Shown piece by piece: positions 4,857 to 8,243 of a stretch of DNA of 8,243 bases (position 1 is the first letter of the stretch; the number at the start of each line of letters is the position of its first letter). Source of the DNA: JAIBAI01 sp044238875 (GTDB lineage Bacteria > Bacteroidota > Bacteroidia > M30B66); NCBI GenBank assembly GCA_044238875.1, contig JBIICM010000110.1, positions 1 through 8,243 on the forward strand, in the 5' to 3' direction. A program made the translations under genes and the position numbers. The notes beneath the pieces were generated by a model. That model was not told the DNA's origin. It saw only the letters and a list, made by a program, of their open reading frames with translations, and made no database searches.

Positions 4857-7082
4857 ATGAGTACAAGTATGATTGATCTTGTTGAAAGTCCCGTTCAGAT
4901 CAACTTAAACGAACAATTACAACACTTTTTCGGGTTCAGTAAATTCAAAGGAGAGCAGGAAGCCATTATCCGCAATGTTCTCGAAGGCCGTGATTCATTT
5001 ATAATAATGCCTACCGGAGGTGGAAAATCACTCTGCTATCAGCTCCCGGCGCTTATTTCAGAAGGCACCGCCATCGTGGTTTCGCCATTGATAGCCCTGA
5101 TGAAAAATCAGGTGGATGCCATCCGGAATTACGGCGCTGAAGACGGAATCGCTCACTTCCTGAATTCATCACTGAATAAATCTGAAATTACCAAAGTAAA
5201 AAGTGATATCACCAGCGGTATCACTAAACTGCTTTATGTGGCGCCCGAATCATTGACCAAAGACGAAAATGTTGAATTCTTCCGTGAAATCAATATTTCG
5301 TTTTTTGCTATTGATGAAGCACACTGTATCTCTGAATGGGGTCACGATTTCAGACCGGAATACCGCAGGCTCAGGCACATAATAGAAGCCATAGGCACTG
5401 TTCCTATAATGGCCCTTACGGCAACTGCCACTCCAAAGGTCCAGCAGGATATCATGAAGAACCTGAACATGACTGATGCCACCCTCTTCAAGTCATCGTT
5501 CAACAGGGCTAACCTTTATTATGAGGTGCGCCCCAAAAAGGATGTGGTAAAGGAAATCATCCGCTTTATCAAGCAACATCCGGGAAAATCGGGTATTATT
5601 TACTGTCTTAGCCGTAAAAAAGTTGAGGAAATAGCTGAAACACTCGTAGTAAATGGTATAAGAGCCCTACCCTACCACGCCGGCCTTGATGCCTCCACCA
5701 GGGCTTCGCATCAGGACAAATTTCTGATGGAGGAAGCAGATGTAATTGTTGCTACCATTGCTTTTGGAATGGGCATTGATAAACCCGATGTTCGCTATGT
5801 GATTCACCATGAAATCCCCAAAAGTCTCGAGGGGTACTATCAGGAAACCGGGCGCGCCGGGCGCGATGGCGGTGAGGGCATTTGCCTTGCATTTTATAGT
5901 TATGACGACATTCAGAAACTTGAAAAATTTCTGAAGAACAAGCATGTTGCAGAGCAGGAAATCGGTCAGCAGTTATTGGCCGAAACCGTTGGCTATTCTG
6001 AAACATCCATGTGCAGGAGAAAATACCTGCTTCACTATTTTGGTGAGGATTATGATGAAAGCGGGTGTAACAACATGTGCGATAATTGTCGCAACCCGCG
6101 GAAAAAATTCGACGGGAAAGAAGACCTTTGTATGGTGCTGGATACCGTTACAGCGGTTAAAGAAAAGTTTAAAGACAAACATATTGTAAATGTGCTTACC
6201 GGTGCCTTTAACTCGGTAATCAAATCCTACAAACACGATCAGCTTGAAATTTACGGGAAAGGCAGTGACCAAACCCCGCTTCATTGGTTAAGCGTAATCA
6301 GACAAGCGGTGGTAAACGGATTCCTTGAAAAGGAGGTTGAAAATTACGGAACACTCAAACTGACCAAGTTGGGTGATGATTTTCTTGAAAATCCATATAG
6401 TATCATGATTACTGAAGATCATGACTACAGCGATACCGATCAGGATGATGATTTAATTGTTTCGGCCGGAGGGCAGGGAGCAGGAGCTGCCGACGAAATC
6501 CTTTTTGGTATGTTGAAAGACCTTACCAAGAAGATTGCCAAGAAGCACAACATGCCCCCTTATGTGATCTTTCAGGAACAGTCGCTGATTGATATGACCA
6601 TTCAATATCCGGTAACACTCGATGAACTCAAACAGATTGCAGGCGTAGGCTCGGGAAAAGCTGAGAAATATGGTCGTGAAATAGTATCCCTGATTAGTCA
6701 GTATGTAAAAGAAAACGAGATAGAACGACCGATCAACATGGTTGTAAAATCTGTGGTTAACAAGTCAACCCAAAAAGTTTACATCATTCAAAGTGTTGAC
6801 CGGAAAATTCCGCTTGAAGACATTGCCTCTTCAAAAAGTCTGAGTATGGAGGAGCTGATTGATGAAATGGAGAGCATTGTTTATTCGGGCACCAAACTCG
6901 ACATCAGTTATTACATTGATGATGCGATTGATGAAGAAATTCAGGATGAGATTCTTGACTATTTCAAAAGCAGTGAAACAGATTCAATGAACGAGGCGCT
7001 GAAAGAGCTTGAAGATGGAGAAATAGGCGAACTTCAGGTACGCCTGATGCGGCTTAAGTTTATCTCAGAACACGGAAACTAA
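4857..7082 (+). CDS. recQ: ATP-dependent DNA helicase RecQ
   Basis: This is a 3'-5' DNA helicase acting in recombination repair and processing of stalled forks. It has 741 residues from the ATG at 4857. A TTG directly before it (4854) is in frame, but ATG is preferred; ATG 4869 is an alternative. The order is: helicase core with Walker A MPTGGGKS (51-58, K57), DEAH box (153-156) within IDEAHCISEWGHDFRPEYRRL, motif III ALTATAT (186-192), and motif VI QETGRAGRDG (329-338); zinc site C386, C404, C408, C411; winged-helix RQC domain about 425-520; HRDC domain about 544-618; and a C-terminal helical domain about 625-741 containing VYIIQSVDRKIPLEDIAS and SGTKLDISYYID. That last domain makes it longer than E. 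coli RecQ (about 610) and is usual for Bacteroidota. The zinc spacing CX17CX3CX2C differs by one residue in two gaps from E. coli. The gene stands alone, with its own candidate promoter and a terminator two bases after its TAA. Confidence 0.97.
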   Translation: MSTSMIDLVESPVQINLNEQLQHFFGFSKFKGEQEAIIRNVLEGRDSFIIMPTGGGKSLCYQLPALISEGTAIVVSPLIALMKNQVDAIRNYGAEDGIAHFLNSSLNKSEITKVKSDITSGITKLLYVAPESLTKDENVEFFREINISFFAIDEAHCISEWGHDFRPEYRRLRHIIEAIGTVPIMALTATATPKVQQDIMKNLNMTDATLFKSSFNRANLYYEVRPKKDVVKEIIRFIKQHPGKSGIIYCLSRKKVEEIAETLVVNGIRALPYHAGLDASTRASHQDKFLMEEADVIVATIAFGMGIDKPDVRYVIHHEIPKSLEGYYQETGRAGRDGGEGICLAFYSYDDIQKLEKFLKNKHVAEQEIGQQLLAETVGYSETSMCRRKYLLHYFGEDYDESGCNNMCDNCRNPRKKFDGKEDLCMVLDTVTAVKEKFKDKHIVNVLTGAFNSVIKSYKHDQLEIYGKGSDQTPLHWLSVIRQAVVNGFLEKEVENYGTLKLTKLGDDFLENPYSIMITEDHDYSDTDQDDDLIVSAGGQGAGAADEILFGMLKDLTKKIAKKHNMPPYVIFQEQSLIDMTIQYPVTLDELKQIAGVGSGKAEKYGREIVSLISQYVKENEIERPINMVVKSVVNKSTQKVYIIQSVDRKIPLEDIASSKSLSMEELIDEMESIVYSGTKLDISYYIDDAIDEEIQDEILDYFKSSETDSMNEALKELEDGEIGELQVRLMRLKFISEHGN

Positions 7083-7084
7083 GG

Positions 7085-7111
7085 AAAGGCGACCCCGGGG
7101 TCGCCTTTTTT
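7085..7111 (+). terminator. Intrinsic terminator of recQ
   Basis: A 24-base perfect palindrome (7085-7108) folds as a GC-rich stem GGCGACC / GGTCGCC with a CCGG tip and ends in a run of six T (7106-7111). It starts two bases after the recQ stop codon. The left side has only AAA, so it should work mainly in the plus direction and separates recQ from the next gene. Confidence 0.93.
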
Positions 7112-7124
7112 GCTGCTGCCGTCG

Positions 7125-7132
7125 TATCTTTC
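7125..7132 (+). promoter_or_regulatory. Possible -7 box for the downstream secreted-protein gene
   Basis: TATCTTTC matches TAnnTTTG except for the last base and lies 14 bases before the ATG at 7147, in the only space between the recQ terminator and that gene. There is no TTG at the right distance. The strong terminator just upstream implies that a promoter must be close by. Confidence 0.3.
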
Positions 7133-7146
7133 ACCCTCCAGAAAGC

Positions 7147-8243
7147 ATGCGTACGATTCTAATTTGTTTATTAATACTCATTACCGGATTTACCGGTATG
7201 CTGCATGCTACGCATAACAGGGCCGGTGAAATCACCTACCGGCATCTTGGAGGCTATCGCTTCGAAGTAACCATAACAACCTATACCAAAGCTGAAAGCC
7301 AGGCCGACAGGGCCAGCCTCGGCATACACTGGGGCGACGGAATTGTTGATACCATACCAAGGCTCAATGGCGGAGGTTCAGGGCAACTGATCGCCCCTGA
7401 CCTGAAAATGAACATTTATCAGGGCACACATATATATCCTGGTCCTGCGGTGTATATTCTTTTTTTCGAAGACCCTAACCGGAATGGTGGCGTAGTGAAC
7501 ATTCCCAACTCGGTAAATGTCCCGTTTTTTGTGTCAACCAAACTGATCATCAATCCGTTTACCGGGATCAACAACTCAGTGCAATTGCTTAATCCGCCCA
7601 TCGACAAGGCATGTCCGGGGCAGGTATTCATTCACAATCCGGGTGCCTGGGATCCTGATGGAGACAGTATTTCCTATAAACTGGTTCAATGCCTGGGCGA
7701 AGGAGGTCAGCTCATACCCGGCTTCACGCAGCCCACTGCAACCAGCAGCTTCAGCCTCGACCCCTTAAGCGGTGATCTTATCTGGGATTTTCCGCCATTT
7801 ACCGGACTGGGTGAATACAATGTAGCATTTGTAATTGAAGAATGGCGTAAAGGGGTGCTTGTGGGCAGCGTGACCCGCGACATGCAAATTGATGTTGTTC
7901 CGTGTACCAATACCCCGCCAGTATTATCCGATATTCAATCATCCTGTGTGCTTGCGGGTGATCTGGTTCAATTCAGCGTAAAAGCCTGGGACAATGATTT
8001 CCCGAAAAATCTCATCAGTTTAAGCGCCACCGGAGGTCCCTTTCTTCAGCCGGCACCGGGCCAGGCGCAGTTTGCAATCGTTACCGGAACTGATATCATC
8101 AGCCAGTTATTCAGTTGGCAAACATCCTGCAATCATGTCAGGCAACAAGCTTGGCACATGAGTTTCAGGGTGGTCGACAATGGTAATCCGAACCTGGCAG
8201 ATTACCAAAGTACCTCCGTAAAAGTGGTGGCCCCTCCTCCCCC
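7147..8243 (+). CDS. Large secreted 'HNRAGEITY' protein, probable T9SS substrate (3' end cut by window)
   Basis: The frame is open from the ATG at 7147 to the end of the window, 365 complete codons. Residues 1-21 are a signal peptide (MRT, hydrophobic core, then LHA as cleavage site); the cysteine at 7 is inside the core and is not a lipobox. The mature start, THNRAGEITYRHLGG, followed by EVTITTYTKAES and the IHWGDG segment, matches a Bacteroidota group of large extracellular proteins that usually end in a gliding-motility-associated (type B) T9SS sorting domain; this is from memory of the family. A cadherin/Ig-like stretch follows, with DPDGDSISY (169-177), C156 and C182, and a second with NTPPVL, C253 and C267. 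Low-complexity proline begins at the cut (APPP). The C-terminus, and so the sorting signal, is not visible. Function is unknown; surface structure, adhesion or gliding-related roles are guesses. It is separated from recQ by a terminator and so is an independent unit. Confidence 0.85.
   Translation, partial: MRTILICLLILITGFTGMLHATHNRAGEITYRHLGGYRFEVTITTYTKAESQADRASLGIHWGDGIVDTIPRLNGGGSGQLIAPDLKMNIYQGTHIYPGPAVYILFFEDPNRNGGVVNIPNSVNVPFFVSTKLIINPFTGINNSVQLLNPPIDKACPGQVFIHNPGAWDPDGDSISYKLVQCLGEGGQLIPGFTQPTATSSFSLDPLSGDLIWDFPPFTGLGEYNVAFVIEEWRKGVLVGSVTRDMQIDVVPCTNTPPVLSDIQSSCVLAGDLVQFSVKAWDNDFPKNLISLSATGGPFLQPAPGQAQFAIVTGTDIISQLFSWQTSCNHVRQQAWHMSFRVVDNGNPNLADYQSTSVKVVAPPP

Noticed and set aside
5850..5877. 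GC-rich repeated GGGCGCG stretch
   Set aside because: It is the coding sequence for helicase motif VI (GRAGRDG) of RecQ; the repeat comes from the repeated Gly-Arg codons.
7419..7910. Two minus-strand open frames of 67-70 residues
   Set aside because: They are opposite a continuous plus-strand frame with a signal peptide and recognisable extracellular domains.
1..8243. tRNA genes, CRISPR arrays, insertion sequences, defence or toxin-antitoxin genes
   Set aside because: I looked at all the gaps and both strands and saw no cloverleaf-like sequence, spaced repeats, transposase motifs or matching gene pairs.

Overview
The window looks like an ordinary chromosomal segment from a member of the Bacteroidota. 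The evidence is two partial genes for secreted proteins of types found in bacteria with type IX secretion (T9SS), a RecQ with the extended C-terminus seen in this phylum, promoter-like TAnnTTTG boxes, and no clear Shine-Dalgarno sequences. I cannot name a genus. There are seven protein-coding genes, two of them cut by the window edges. I saw no rRNA, tRNA, CRISPR array, insertion sequence or phage gene.

Left part (1-2360, minus strand). The minus-strand genes run, in transcription order, recR (DNA repair), a UbiA-family polyprenyltransferase of the menaquinone (MqnP-like) type, and a secreted Reeler-like 'choice-of-anchor V' protein with a CX4CH motif and the beginning of a T9SS sorting tail. 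recR and the prenyltransferase overlap by four bases (ATGA) and are probably co-transcribed. The secreted protein has its own promoter candidate in the 233-base gap.

Middle part (2361-4422, plus strand). Divergent from recR across 90 bases is a sodium:solute symporter gene. It overlaps by 8 bases a small zinc deaminase that closely resembles Bacillus-type guanine deaminase. The two probably form an operon, possibly uptake plus deamination of a purine or related compound, although the transporter's substrate cannot be read from the sequence. Both divergent genes have an exact TAnnTTTG box four bases before their ATG, which suggests very short or leaderless mRNAs.

Right part (4423-8243, plus strand). 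A 434-base AT-rich intergenic region has a promoter candidate and a 10-bp perfect inverted repeat in what would be the recQ leader. recQ follows and ends at a strong intrinsic terminator. After it begins a large secreted protein of the 'HNRAGEITY' type, open at the right edge.

How it fits together: recR and recQ are both recombination/repair genes but are not in one operon. The window is mostly housekeeping with surface-protein genes at both ends. I found no convincing new multi-gene system. The most interesting items are the CX4CH/Reeler-like secreted protein, the symporter-guanine deaminase pair, the paired promoter-to-ATG spacing, and the structured recQ upstream region.
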